DNA of 64,000 nucleotides from NCBI GenBank assembly GCA_018268465.1, contig JAFDWN010000030.1, forward strand, positions 124,001 through 188,000, read 5' to 3'. Positions 45,463 to 53,969 of this stretch are shown one piece after another. The stretch's first letter is position 1; each line of letters starts with the position of its first letter. Made by a program: the position numbers and the translations under genes. Source of the DNA: Actinomycetota bacterium. GTDB lineage: Bacteria > Actinomycetota > Actinomycetes > Mycobacteriales > Mycobacteriaceae. The notes under the pieces are model-generated. The model saw only the letters and a program-made list of their open reading frames with translations, was not told where the DNA came from and did not search any database.

Positions 45463-46563
45463 ATGCCCAGTGCCTTTGATCCGATCAGGATCGCCGATCG
45501 GACCTTGAAGAACCGAATCGCCATGGCCGCACTGACACGACGCCGCGCGTACGGACCGGAACTCTCCGCAACCCAGCTGATGGCCCGGTACTACCGACAA
45601 CGGGCGTCGGCCGGGCTGATCATCAGCGAAGCCCTTCAACCCAACCGCGTCGGACAGGGCTACACCTGCACGCCCGGCATTCACACCCAGACCCAGGTCG
45701 ACTCCTGGAAGCCGGTCACCAGCGGGGTCCACGACGCGGGCGGCACCATCTTCGCCCAATTGCAGCACGCGGGACGCAACAGCCACCCGGAGCTGCTCGG
45801 CGAGGGCCGGTACCCGGTGGGCCCGTCGGCCGTTGCCGCCGAGGGAATGGTCCGAGTCAACATTGGCGAACCCGCCGTCCGCAAACCGTACCCGACACCG
45901 AAAGCGTTGACTCTCAGTGAAATACACGACACCATCGCCGACTTCGCCGACGCCGCCGAGAACTGCATCAGCGCAGGCTTCGACGGGGTGGAACTGCACG
46001 GCGCCTACGGCTATCTCATCCAGCAGTTCCTGTCCTCCAACGCCAACCTGCGATGCGACGGGTACGGCACCAGCGTGGCGGGCCGTATCCGCTTCCCGTT
46101 GGAACTGGTGCGCGCCGTCGCCGACCGAATCGGGTCCGACCGGCTCGCCTTAAGGATTTCGCCGGGATGTACCGCCTTCGGGATCGAAGAAGACGACCTG
46201 GACACGGTCTACCTGGCATTGGTATCCGAGTTGCCCAGCGATCTGGCGTTTCTCGACGTTTTCGAATTCCCCGGCCACCGCGCCCTGACCCGGGCGATTC
46301 GCCGGAAGTGGTCAGGTGTGTTGATGCTCAACCCGCACGGCGCCGCCCAGGATTTCCCGGCCGGTCCGCATCAACTCGCCGTCGTCGAGGACGGCCTGGC
46401 CGACATCGTCGCTTTCGGCACCCACTACATCGCCAATCCCGATCTGGCCGAACGGCTCAAGACCGGCGCCGCGCTGGCGCCTGCCGACACGTCCACCTAC
46501 TACCTGGGCGACGAGCAGGGATACACCGACTATCCGGCCCTCGCCAGCGTCGAGGTGGGCTGA
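45463..46563 (+). CDS. Old Yellow Enzyme family NADH:flavin oxidoreductase with altered active site
   Basis: A 366-residue FMN-dependent ene-reductase of the NemA/OYE type: LKNRIAMAALTRRRA at the FMN-binding start, FAQLQHAGRNSHPE, PTPKALTLSEI, and FGTHYIANPDL near the end. The active-site His179 is present, but the partner three residues on, His or Asn in almost all OYEs, is Tyr182 (HGAYGYLI). The following RTDEYGGS motif is also changed to RCDGYGTS. The fold is clear, while substrate binding is probably different. ATG 45463 has GGGGGAGA upstream. Confidence 0.9.
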   Translation: MPSAFDPIRIADRTLKNRIAMAALTRRRAYGPELSATQLMARYYRQRASAGLIISEALQPNRVGQGYTCTPGIHTQTQVDSWKPVTSGVHDAGGTIFAQLQHAGRNSHPELLGEGRYPVGPSAVAAEGMVRVNIGEPAVRKPYPTPKALTLSEIHDTIADFADAAENCISAGFDGVELHGAYGYLIQQFLSSNANLRCDGYGTSVAGRIRFPLELVRAVADRIGSDRLALRISPGCTAFGIEEDDLDTVYLALVSELPSDLAFLDVFEFPGHRALTRAIRRKWSGVLMLNPHGAAQDFPAGPHQLAVVEDGLADIVAFGTHYIANPDLAERLKTGAALAPADTSTYYLGDEQGYTDYPALASVEVG

Positions 46564-47023
46564 CGACCCTGCGACTGGGGGACGGTGTCGTCGGGGGGCC
46601 CTGTCCCAAACCGCCGACGTCGAAGTGCGGGGCAGCGGGGTTGACCGGTCGTCACGTACGCTCCGCCGCCAACCCGTGCAGCGCGCTGACGATGACATCC
46701 TGCCGAGCCGGTTCCGGCCTGTCAGATTTGCCCCTGACCTGCCGCTTTCCTGGTGGTCCTGATGGGACAACTGTCGAACCCGACTGTCACTGGGCTATTG
46801 CGACGTTTGGTCAGTTCAGGATTGTGATTAGGCCGCAGCGTGGTCTGGTTGAGCGTGGCCACGTCCGATTGGTCTCGTACCTCATACGGCTACACGTGAC
46901 CGACCCGTGCGGGGCCGGACGAAAAGCCTCGCAGAGATGCCTGACAGACCAGTTCCATCACTTGTGACATCAGCCGCGCCACCCAGGGCTTCGTGCGCTT
47001 GCGCTTGCCGCGCGGCGCCATGC
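46564..47023. other. 460-bp stretch with no recognisable gene
   Basis: Lies between the OYE gene and the convergent TetR gene. Frames on both strands are short or read as low-complexity Arg/Gly/Pro. GC is lower around 46740-46880 than in the genes. I see no repeats, tRNA or terminator-like hairpin with a T-run. It could be degraded coding sequence. Confidence 0.45.
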
Positions 47024-47695
47024 TCAGGCGGTCGCCCCGTCGGTGGCCGCGCCCTCGGCGCCCGGTCCGGGCGTGATGCGGGCAAGTGCGGTGACGTAAT
47101 AGGTCACGAGTGCGCTTTCCGACGGCCAGGCGAAAGTGGGCTTTTGGGCCTTGACGAGTGCATAGCCGTGTGTGGCCACCATGATGGCCGTGGCAGCGAG
47201 ATGGGGTTCGGTGCAGCTGGACAATCCCTGGTCGATGCAGTCATCGATTGCATCGACCATCAACTGGAAGGAGACGGTGGCCGGATCGTCGGCGCCGCGA
47301 TGGGGTTCCGGGTCGGTGAATCCGGGGCGTCCGAGCATGACGGCGAAGCGCGCCGGCCGAGCCCAGGCGAAATGCAACACGGCGCGCACACCAGCTTCGA
47401 GTCGCGCCACGGGCTGGATTTCGCCATCGCTGGCGACCCTGATCGCCTTGACGAGTTCGGCGAAGCCATCGTCGATCACCGCTTGCACAATCTCCGAGCG
47501 ATCCGAGAAATGCGCGTAGATCGACGGCGCGGCCACTCCGACTTCGCGAGCCACCGCCCGCAGGGTAACGGCGTCGGCGCTGCCATCTCGATCTAGCAAA
47601 TGGCAAGCCGCCGCGACGATTTCCGTCCGCAATCGCGTCCCTTGACCTCGTACGTTGCGCGTTCGCGATTGCTTCGTGGTCGACACCGACGCCAT
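47024..47695 (-). CDS. TetR-family regulator with WHG-type C-terminal domain
   Basis: A 223-residue regulator. The helix-turn-helix is VTLRAVAREVGVAAPSIYAHFSDRSEIVQAV; the C-terminal domain (VLHFAWARPARFAVMLGRPG, ATAIMVATHGYALVKAQ) resembles the TetR_C_13/WHG type. ATG 47695 is 20 bp from the first half-site of the CGTAAG array, so it probably represses itself and the divergent hydrolase gene. Confidence 0.88.
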   Translation of the reverse strand: MASVSTTKQSRTRNVRGQGTRLRTEIVAAACHLLDRDGSADAVTLRAVAREVGVAAPSIYAHFSDRSEIVQAVIDDGFAELVKAIRVASDGEIQPVARLEAGVRAVLHFAWARPARFAVMLGRPGFTDPEPHRGADDPATVSFQLMVDAIDDCIDQGLSSCTEPHLAATAIMVATHGYALVKAQKPTFAWPSESALVTYYVTALARITPGPGAEGAATDGATA

Positions 47696-47715
47696 TCTAC
47701 GGCTACTATCGCACC

Positions 47716-47761
47716 CGTAAGCTAACAGTAGTAATCTTACGGTTGTTAATTAATTCGTAAG
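47716..47761. promoter_or_regulatory. Three alternating CGTAAG/CTTACG half-sites with exact 20-bp period
   Basis: CGTAAG (47716-47721), CTTACG (47736-47741) and CGTAAG (47756-47761) alternate in orientation with 14 bp between each, in the AT-rich gap between the TetR gene and the hydrolase gene. Any adjacent pair forms an inverted repeat of TetR-operator size, and the 20-bp period places all half-sites on one face of the helix. Confidence 0.65.
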
Positions 47762-47886
47762 GCCGTCCACGTCTCTGGTCACTTCGCATCGCAAGGACGC
47801 GTCTACGACGGTTGCGACCGTGTTTCACCCGCCGGACCGGCGGCGCCGGGGATCCGGCGCCACGCACTCGTCAACGAGGAGAAGTC

Positions 47887-48579
47887 ATGAAGACCCGTAT
47901 CGTGCCGTTGGCGCTCTCGATCAGCAACGCCTACCTGATCCTCGGCGATCGGCCCGTGCTCGTCGATGCCGGCAGTCCTGGCGAGGAGGACCAGCTGGTC
48001 GCCGCGCTACGCCAGCACGGCGTAACCCCCGCCGACCTCAGCCTGGCGATACTCACCCACGGCCACACCGACCACACCGGGGCCGTCAATGCCCTCGTGC
48101 GTACAGACATACCGATTGCCATCGGGGCCCAAGACGCCGACTTACTTACCAGGGGCGCCAACGGCCCACTCCCGGCCACCGGACTCGCCGGGACAGCGAT
48201 ACGACCGCTGGTCGCCCGCATGACGTTCACCGGCGCGGAGCCGCAGATCTTGATCACCGAGCCGCTGCGCCTCGATGCTTACGGGGTCGGCGCCACGGTT
48301 GTACCGGTCGCCGGTCACACCGCCGGGTCGTGCGTCGTGATGCTCGACGGTGGCGACGCCATTGTCGGCGACCTCGTTCGAGGAGGGTTCGCCTACGGGC
48401 GAATCAGGCCGCACCATCCCTTGCGGCACTTCTTCGCCGAAGACGTCGCCGGTGTGCGCCGCGCGCTTGATCACGTCCTTCAACACGAGCCTCAACGCCT
48501 CTACGTCGGCCACGGCGGACCGAACGTGGCCACCGCCGACGTTCGCCATCACATCGACCGCATCGCCCCGCGCCGCTGA
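47887..48579 (+). CDS. Metallo-beta-lactamase fold hydrolase
   Basis: A 230-residue hydrolase. The metal-binding motif THGHTDHTG is complete, followed by GHTAGSCVVML and a second His/Asp set (GGDAIVGDLVRGG, VGHGGPN). Such proteins hydrolyse thioesters, lactones or beta-lactams. ATG 47887 has AGGAGAA upstream. It is divergent from the TetR gene with the half-site array between them, so it is probably induced by a ligand of that TetR, for example a lactone or aromatic ester. Substrate is inference. Confidence 0.88.
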   Translation: MKTRIVPLALSISNAYLILGDRPVLVDAGSPGEEDQLVAALRQHGVTPADLSLAILTHGHTDHTGAVNALVRTDIPIAIGAQDADLLTRGANGPLPATGLAGTAIRPLVARMTFTGAEPQILITEPLRLDAYGVGATVVPVAGHTAGSCVVMLDGGDAIVGDLVRGGFAYGRIRPHHPLRHFFAEDVAGVRRALDHVLQHEPQRLYVGHGGPNVATADVRHHIDRIAPRR

Positions 48580-48732
48580 CGACTAGCACCAACCTCAGTC
48601 GCCACCGGAGCCACAACGAAACAAGGCCCCCTCACGGGAGCCTCGCATCGAGCAATTAACCAAGATTCATCCCCGGGATTGACCTTCGCCCTCGCCAGCA
48701 TCCATTCGGACGCGGGTTCGACTAAGACCTCT

Positions 48733-48748
48733 CTGGTGGAGCTAAGGG
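48733..48748. repeat. Left target duplication: orphan copy of the tRNA-Ala 3' end
   Basis: CTGGTGGAGCTAAGGG is identical to 50070-50085, the 3' end of the tRNA-Ala gene including CCA. It directly abuts the left end of the IS481-family element. Confidence 0.75.
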
Positions 48749-48752
48749 TGTA

Positions 48753-48835
48753 TGAGTTCACGACATAGGTGACACATGAGTCGCGTCATGGGTGACATCT
48801 GCGAAGACCATTAATGAGTCGCGTCATAGGTGACA
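48753..48835 (+). repeat. Left end of the IS: three tandem copies of the terminal motif
   Basis: Copies lie at 48753-48774, 48777-48797 and 48815-48835. The last two start TGAGTCGCGTCAT and differ at one base; the first has a one-base insertion and several changes. They fill the space between the tip and the transposase start, so are probably transposase binding sites. Confidence 0.7.
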
Positions 48836-48845
48836 GTCGTGGTTC

Positions 48846-50048
48846 ATGTCGAAAGCCCGTGTCGTGGTCTTGGAAGTCGCCTCGGGGAACCTCAGCGTCA
48901 GTGCGGCCGCCCGGGCCTACGGACTCTCCCGACAACACGTCCACCGCCTCCTGGCGCGCTACCGAGAAGGCGGGCTCGAAGCAGTCGATCCTCGCTCGCG
49001 ACGACCCAGCAGCAACCCACGCGCTGTCAACGACGACGTCATACGCGCCATCGTGCACCTACGAGAACAACTCACCGCCGACGGCCTCGACGCCGGCCCG
49101 ATCACCCTACAAACACACCTGGCCCGACAAGGCCTGCCCGTGCCCTCCACCTCGACGATCCGCCGCATCCTGCACCACCACGGCCTGATCACCCCACAAC
49201 CACACAAACGCCCCAAAAGCTCCTACACCCGATTCGCCGCAGAACAACCCAACGAATGCTGGCAATCGGACTTCACCCACTGGACACTGGCCGACGGCAC
49301 CGACATCGAAATCCTCAACTGGCTCGATGACCACTCCCGATACCTCCTGGCCTGCACCGCCCACCGACGCGTCACCGGGCCCGACGTCGTGACCAGCTTC
49401 ACCGACACCGCCCAACGCCACGGCCTGCCAGCATCCACGCTCACCGACAACGGAACCGTCTACACATCACGATTCACCCACGGCCACAACGACTTCGAAC
49501 GACTACTCGCTCACCTCGGCATCACCCAGAAAAACGGCAGCCCCGGCCATCCCCAAACCCAGGGCAAGATCGAACGCTTCCACCAGACCCTCAAACGCTG
49601 GCTCAAAGCCCGCCCACACCCCACCACAATCACCGACGCACAACGCCTTCTCGACGAATTCGCCATCGTCTACAACACCCAACGCCCACACCGCGCACTA
49701 CCAGCCACAACCACCCCAGCCCAGGCCTACCAAGCCCGCCCCAAAGCCACACCCACCAACAACCCCACCCAGCACTTCCGCATCCGCCACGACACCGTCG
49801 ACCAGTTCGGCAAACTGACCCTGCGCTACGGCAGCCGGCTACACCACCTCGGCATCGGCAAGACCCACGCCCACACCCCCGTGCTCATCTACGCCACCAA
49901 CACCACCGTGACCGTCCTGAGCAAAAACACCAACAAACTGATCTCCAGCCACACTGTCGACCACACCCGCAACTACTGGCGCAACCAACAGAAAAGCCCC
50001 GGCCGATGGCCGGGGCGATCTGTAACCAGTGACGCGACTCAGGTGTAA
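48846..50048 (+). CDS. IS481-family transposase
   Basis: A 400-residue DDE transposase that cuts and joins the IS ends. N-terminal helix-turn-helix (LSVSAAARAYGLSRQHVHRLLARY) and a second HTH-like region, then the rve core with Asp in CWQSDFTHW, Asp in TLTDNGTVYTS and Glu in GKIERFHQTLKRW. The frame is intact, so the element may be active. Codon use is Cys/His/Thr-rich with many ACC/CAC and differs from neighbouring genes, consistent with acquisition. Its last codons run into the right-end repeats. Confidence 0.95.
   Translation: MSKARVVVLEVASGNLSVSAAARAYGLSRQHVHRLLARYREGGLEAVDPRSRRPSSNPRAVNDDVIRAIVHLREQLTADGLDAGPITLQTHLARQGLPVPSTSTIRRILHHHGLITPQPHKRPKSSYTRFAAEQPNECWQSDFTHWTLADGTDIEILNWLDDHSRYLLACTAHRRVTGPDVVTSFTDTAQRHGLPASTLTDNGTVYTSRFTHGHNDFERLLAHLGITQKNGSPGHPQTQGKIERFHQTLKRWLKARPHPTTITDAQRLLDEFAIVYNTQRPHRALPATTTPAQAYQARPKATPTNNPTQHFRIRHDTVDQFGKLTLRYGSRLHHLGIGKTHAHTPVLIYATNTTVTVLSKNTNKLISSHTVDHTRNYWRNQQKSPGRWPGRSVTSDATQV
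49996..50016 (+). terminator. Perfect 9-bp hairpin at the end of the transposase gene
   Basis: GCCCCGGCC (49996-50004), loop GAT, and its exact inverted copy (50008-50016). It lies within the last codons of the transposase, before the right-end repeats. No T-run follows, so it may stop transcription or protect against read-through into the IS rather than be a classical terminator. Confidence 0.4.
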
Positions 50049-50064
50049 CCCATGACTCGACTCA
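50021..50064 (-). repeat. Right end of the IS: two tandem copies of the terminal motif
   Basis: Inverted copies of the left-end motif at 50044-50064 (outer) and 50021-50041 (inner). The outer pair with the left end differ at two positions over 21 bases. The spacing of copies (23 bp) matches the left end (24 bp). Confidence 0.7.
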
Positions 50065-50069
50065 TCACA

Positions 50070-50085
50070 CTGGTGGAGCTAAGGG
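50070..50085. repeat. Right target duplication, part of the intact tRNA-Ala
   Basis: Second copy of CTGGTGGAGCTAAGGG, here forming the CCA end and acceptor strand of the functional tRNA-Ala gene. Confidence 0.75.
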
Positions 50086-50146
50086 GATTCGAACCCCTGA
50101 CCCCCACACTGCCAGTGTGGTGCGCTACCAACTGCGCCATAGCCCC
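50071..50146 (-). tRNA. tRNA-Ala (anticodon GGC)
   Basis: A complete 76-nt cloverleaf with encoded CCA. Acceptor GGGGCTA pairs with TAGCTCC and contains the G3-U70 pair that identifies alanine tRNAs. The anticodon stem CCACA/TGTGG encloses CTGGCAG, so the anticodon is GGC (reads GCC and GCU). The T-loop is GTTCGAATC. The IS481 element ends one base from its 3' end. Confidence 0.96.
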
Positions 50147-50201
50147 GTGAACGTGCTCATCGAAGCTACACCACCGGACACCTGTGGTTCAAAGTCGCTG
50201 G

Positions 50202-51479
50202 TCATGGCACCTCCCCGCCGGCTTCGGGACCCAATGCGCGGGCAGGCGTGGGCTCAGACGGCGATCGGGGGCGGGTCTCCGGCGCGAACACCCAACCCAG
50301 CGCCGCGACCAGCAGGATGACGCCGCTGATGACGAATGCCGCCCCGAAGCTCAGGTGCTGGGCGATCTGCCCGACGGCCATCGACCCGATGATCGCGCCG
50401 ACATCGGACATCATCTGGTAGGTCGCCACCGCGGTGCCGCCGCGCGCCCTGTTGCCGATGATGTCGGCCACGGCGGCCTGTTGCGGTGAGCTGAAGATGC
50501 CCGCCGCCGCACCCGCGACGAAAGCGGCCGCCAAGAACAGCGTCAGCGACGAGGCGAGCCCCACCAGCAGCGTCGCCAGACCCGACACCGTCAGACCGAT
50601 GATCAGCAGCACCCGCCTGCCGATGCGGTCCGAGAGATATCCGCTGGGGATGACCGCGGCGACATTGCCGACGGCGAACGTCGTCAGCGCCACGCCGGCC
50701 ATGCTGGGCCCGCGGTGCAGCACTTCGGTCACGAACAGCGGCACGAGCGCGATCCGCAGCCCGAACACCGACCAGCCCGTCGCGAAGTTCGAGAACAGCG
50801 CCGAGCGGTAGGCGCGGTTTCGCAGCGCCGTCGCCAGCGTCATCGTCGCGGTGTCGTGCTCGGTGGGTGCGGCCAACGCCGAGTGACGCAGGCTGACGAA
50901 CACCACCAGCACGGCGATGAGCAGCGCGATGCCGTAGATCAGGAACGGCGCCGAGAGCCCCAGCCCGGCGGTCAGAGTGCCCAGAACAGGGCCGCCCACC
51001 GAGCCGATCAGGAACGCACTGGAGAACATGCCCGCCACGCGTCCGCGTGCGTCCGGCGGGGAGATGCGGATCATCAGGCCCAGCGACGACACGGTGAACA
51101 TCGCCGAACCGATGCCGCCCAGCGAGCGGAACGCCAGCAGCTGCCAGTACGTGTGCGCGAACGCGCATGCCGTGGTCGACAGCGCCACGATCAGCAGACC
51201 GGTGAGGTAGATCCGCCGCTCCCCCAGCTTCTGCACCAGCACGCCCGTCGGCGGTGCGAAACACAGCCGCATCACCGCGAACGCGGTGATGACGAAGGTC
51301 GCGGCGCTGATGCTGACACCGAAGTCGCGCGCATACTGCGGCAGCACCGGCGCGACGACCCCGTAACCGAGAGCGATCACCGCATTCGCGGTGATCAGCA
51401 CCCAGACTTCGCGGGGCAGCCGCCGTCGGTCGGCTGGGGTCGCCGGACTCGAACAGTCGCCCTCCACGGACGAACTCAC
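50202..51479 (-). CDS. Major facilitator superfamily exporter (drug-type, 12 helices)
   Basis: A 425-residue MFS protein. About twelve hydrophobic helices in two halves; motif A-like loops GVLVQKLGERRIYLTGL and GYLSDRIGRRVLLIIGL are between helices 2-3 and 8-9, and FRSLGGIGSAMF carries the motif B Arg. The pattern fits DHA1 exporters of drugs or small metabolites. GTG 51479 has GAGGAG upstream. It lies 10 bp after pgm on the same strand, so it may be read from the pgm promoter, and 55 bp before the tRNA. Confidence 0.9.
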   Translation of the reverse strand: MSSSVEGDCSSPATPADRRRLPREVWVLITANAVIALGYGVVAPVLPQYARDFGVSISAATFVITAFAVMRLCFAPPTGVLVQKLGERRIYLTGLLIVALSTTACAFAHTYWQLLAFRSLGGIGSAMFTVSSLGLMIRISPPDARGRVAGMFSSAFLIGSVGGPVLGTLTAGLGLSAPFLIYGIALLIAVLVVFVSLRHSALAAPTEHDTATMTLATALRNRAYRSALFSNFATGWSVFGLRIALVPLFVTEVLHRGPSMAGVALTTFAVGNVAAVIPSGYLSDRIGRRVLLIIGLTVSGLATLLVGLASSLTLFLAAAFVAGAAAGIFSSPQQAAVADIIGNRARGGTAVATYQMMSDVGAIIGSMAVGQIAQHLSFGAAFVISGVILLVAALGWVFAPETRPRSPSEPTPARALGPEAGGEVP

Positions 51480-51489
51480 ACAGGCTCCT

Positions 51490-53136
51490 CTACCGGATGA
51501 CCGAATTCACCACATCGCGAGCGGCATCCTGGACTTCGGCCAGATGCTCTGCGCCCAGGAATGATTCGGCGTAGATCTTGTACACATCCTCGGTGCCCGA
51601 CGGCCGGGCGGCGAACCAGGCATTGGCTGTGGTCACCTTCAACCCGCCGAGCGGGGCGCCGTTGCCCGGCGCGGTGGTCAGCTTGGCGGTGATCTCCTCA
51701 CCGGCCAGCTCGGTCGCGCTCACCTGCTCGGGAGACAGTTTGGCCAGCCGCGCCTTCTGTTCCCGGTCGGCAGGCGCGTCGATCCGCGCATACGTTGGCG
51801 CACCGTACCTCTCGGCCAGCGCGCCGTAGCGTTGCGACGGCGTCGACCCGGTGACCGCGAGGATCTCCGAGGCGAGCAGGGCCAGGATGATGCCGTCCTT
51901 GTCGGTGGTCCAGGTGGTGGCGTCGCGGCGCAGGAACGACGCGCCCGCACTCTCCTCGCCGCCGAAACCGATGGTGCCGCTGACCAACCCGTCGACGAAC
52001 CACTTGAAGCCGACGGGAACTTCCAGCAGTTTGCGGCCGAGGCCGTCGACCACCCGGTCGATGATCGAGGAGCTGACCGCCGTTTTGCCCACCGCCGTCG
52101 AACCGGGCCAGGAGGGCCGGTGGGTGTAGAGGTACTCGATCGCCACCGCAAGGAAGTGGTTCGGATTGAGCAGTCCACCGTCGGGTGTGACAATGCCGTG
52201 CCGGTCGGAGTCGGCGTCGTTGCCGGTCGCGATCTGGTAAGTGCCGGGGTTGGCCTTCATCGCCCCGAGGAGCCCTGCCATCGCGTTGGGCGAACTGCAG
52301 TCCATCCGGATCTTGCCGTCCGTGTCGAGCGTCATGAACCGCCACGTCGCGTCGACCAGCGGGTTGACCACCGTCAGGTCGAGTTGGTGGCGCTCGGCGA
52401 TCGCCTCCCAGTAGTCGACACTGGCGCCGCCCAGCGGGTCGGCGCCGATGCGGATCCCTTCGGCGCGGATCGCGTGCACGTCGACCACGTTGGGCAGATC
52501 CGCGACGTAGGCGTCCAGGTAGTCGTGACGCTGGGCGGTGCCCAGCGCGCGCGCCAGGGGCACCCTTTTGACGGCCCTGAGGCCGTCGCGCAGGATCTCG
52601 TTGGCGCGTTTGGCGATCACTGCCGTGGCGTCGGTGTCGGCGGGTCCGCCGTTGGGCGGGTTGTATTTGAACCCGCCGTCGCGTGGGGGGTTGTGCGACG
52701 GGGTGACCACGATGCCGTCGGCCAGATCGGCGTCGCGGCCTCGGTTGAAGCTCAGGATCGCATGGCTGACCGCCGGGGTCGGCGTGTAGCGGTCGGCCGA
52801 ATCGATCATGGCCACAACGTCATTGGCGGCAAGCACTTCCAGCGCCGAGACCCACGCCGGCTCGGACAGCGCGTGGGTGTCACGGCCGATGAACAGCGGT
52901 CCGGTGGTCCCCTGGGCGGCCCGGTATTCGACGATCGCCTGGGTGGTCGCCAGGATGTGGGCCTCGTTGAAGGCGGCGTCCAGGCTGGAACCGCGGTGAC
53001 CGGATGTGCCGAACGCGACCTGTTGGTCGACGTTGTCAGGGTCGGGCTGGGTGGTGTAGTAGGCGGTCACCACGTGCGCGACGTCGATCAGATCCTCGGG
53101 TTGCGCCGGCTGCCCGGCGCGGGGGTTGGCAGCCAT
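51490..53136 (-). CDS. pgm: Phosphoglucomutase (alpha-D-glucose phosphate-specific)
   Basis: A 548-residue enzyme interconverting glucose-1-phosphate and glucose-6-phosphate for glycogen, trehalose and wall polysaccharide synthesis. Four domains are complete: substrate start [10 protein letters not shown], catalytic phospho-Ser in VVTPSHNPP, metal loop [10 protein letters not shown] (Asp-x-Asp-x-Asp), sugar loop [10 protein letters not shown] and the C-terminal phosphate-binding [10 protein letters not shown]. It is the counterpart of Rv3068c and is divergent from crcB, the same arrangement as in M. tuberculosis. Confidence 0.96.
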   Translation of the reverse strand: MAANPRAGQPAQPEDLIDVAHVVTAYYTTQPDPDNVDQQVAFGTSGHRGSSLDAAFNEAHILATTQAIVEYRAAQGTTGPLFIGRDTHALSEPAWVSALEVLAANDVVAMIDSADRYTPTPAVSHAILSFNRGRDADLADGIVVTPSHNPPRDGGFKYNPPNGGPADTDATAVIAKRANEILRDGLRAVKRVPLARALGTAQRHDYLDAYVADLPNVVDVHAIRAEGIRIGADPLGGASVDYWEAIAERHQLDLTVVNPLVDATWRFMTLDTDGKIRMDCSSPNAMAGLLGAMKANPGTYQIATGNDADSDRHGIVTPDGGLLNPNHFLAVAIEYLYTHRPSWPGSTAVGKTAVSSSIIDRVVDGLGRKLLEVPVGFKWFVDGLVSGTIGFGGEESAGASFLRRDATTWTTDKDGIILALLASEILAVTGSTPSQRYGALAERYGAPTYARIDAPADREQKARLAKLSPEQVSATELAGEEITAKLTTAPGNGAPLGGLKVTTANAWFAARPSGTEDVYKIYAESFLGAEHLAEVQDAARDVVNSVIR

Positions 53137-53208
53137 GGTTACCGATTCTGCTCCAGTGGCCTGTGCCGCTGCCTGTCGGTCGGGTTAATTGCCGTCATAC
53201 TTTGGCCC

Positions 53209-53607
53209 ATGCCCCGTCCCGACAGCCGCGAACTCGCGGCGATATTCGTCGGCGGGGCGCTGGGAACGCTGGCCCGCGCCGGACTCGAAGAACTGGCGGT
53301 CCCGGATCCGGCGCGCTGGCCGTGGCCGACGTTCACCGCGAACATCGTCGGCGCGTTCCTGCTGGGGTACTTCACCACCCGGCTGCTGGAGCGGCTGCCG
53401 GTGTCGAGTTATCGGCGCCCGCTGCTGGGGACCGGCTTCTGCGGGGGCCTGACGACGTTCTCGACCATGCATGTCGAGACGGTCAGAATGCTCGAGCACG
53501 GACACTACGGGCTGGCCGTCGGCTACACCGCCGCCAGTGTGGTGGCCGGGTTGTTCGCGGTGTACGTCGCCACCGCGATGGTGCGACGGGTGAGGCTGCA
53601 CCGGTGA
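53209..53607 (+). CDS. crcB: Fluoride channel subunit CrcB/Fluc, first copy
   Basis: A 132-residue membrane protein with four helices. Conserved Fluc residues are seen in [27 protein letters not shown] (Asn lining the pore) and [17 protein letters not shown] (Phe box). CrcB exports fluoride. It may pair with the next gene as a heterodimer. ATG 53209 lacks a ribosome binding site and follows TACTTT by 5 bp, so it may be leaderless; no fluoride riboswitch is visible. The stop overlaps the next start (GTGA). Confidence 0.92.
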   Translation: MPRPDSRELAAIFVGGALGTLARAGLEELAVPDPARWPWPTFTANIVGAFLLGYFTTRLLERLPVSSYRRPLLGTGFCGGLTTFSTMHVETVRMLEHGHYGLAVGYTAASVVAGLFAVYVATAMVRRVRLHR

Positions 53608-53969
53608 CGGCCGCGGTGTGGGCCGGTGTGGTCCTGCTCGGCGGCGCGGGCGCGGTCACCCGATTTCTGGTGGACAGGGCGGTGTCGAGCCGTCTGTCCA
53701 GGCCGTTTCCCTTCGGCACGCTGATCGTGAACCTCAGCGGGGCGGCGCTGCTGGGATTCCTCGGCGGGTTGGCGCTGAGCCCGCATGTCGCGCTGCTCGC
53801 CGGCACCGCGTTCGTGGGTTCGTATACGACCTTCTCCACGTGGATGCTGGAGACGCATCGCCTCGGTGAGGAGCGCCGGGTGTGGCCCGCGCTGGCCAAC
53901 ATCGTCGTCAGCGTCGTCCTCGGGTTGGCCGCGGTGTGGTTGGGCCAGACGGTCGCGGTCCGGCTGTGA
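53604..53969 (+). CDS. crcB: Fluoride channel subunit CrcB/Fluc, second copy
   Basis: A 121-residue Fluc subunit: [35 protein letters not shown] and [17 protein letters not shown] carry the pore Asn and Phe box. Two tandem crcB genes usually give a heterodimeric channel. Overlaps at both ends (GTGA) show coupled translation with the first crcB and with the DUF190 gene. Confidence 0.92.
   Translation: MTAAVWAGVVLLGGAGAVTRFLVDRAVSSRLSRPFPFGTLIVNLSGAALLGFLGGLALSPHVALLAGTAFVGSYTTFSTWMLETHRLGEERRVWPALANIVVSVVLGLAAVWLGQTVAVRL

Larger units (their letters stand above)
48749..50069 (+). mobile_element. IS481-family insertion sequence inserted at tRNA-Ala 3' end
   Basis: The 1321-bp element begins TGTATGAGT and ends (minus strand) TGTGATGAGT, so both tips start TGT as in IS481 elements. 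Each end carries tandem copies of a 21-22 bp motif starting TGAGTCG. It encodes one DDE transposase. It is flanked by a 16-bp direct repeat taken from the acceptor end of tRNA-Ala, the size expected of a long IS481 target duplication. The right copy keeps the tRNA complete. Confidence 0.82.

Noticed and set aside
46655..46810. Short plus-strand frames in the gap after the OYE gene
   Set aside because: About 20 codons at most with sensible composition; too little to call a gene or pseudogene.
48620..48650. Weak hairpin GGCCCCC-TCAC-GGGAGCC after the hydrolase gene, considered as terminator
   Set aside because: One mismatch in a 7-bp stem and no T-run; not convincing.
48733..50085. 16-bp direct repeats considered as attL/attR of an integrative element at tRNA-Ala
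   Set aside because: No integrase lies between them; only an IS481-type transposase whose TGT tips abut both repeats exactly, so a target duplication explains them better.
53137..53208. Fluoride riboswitch before crcB
   Set aside because: The gap is only 72 bp, shows no pseudoknot-like pattern, and the start appears leaderless.
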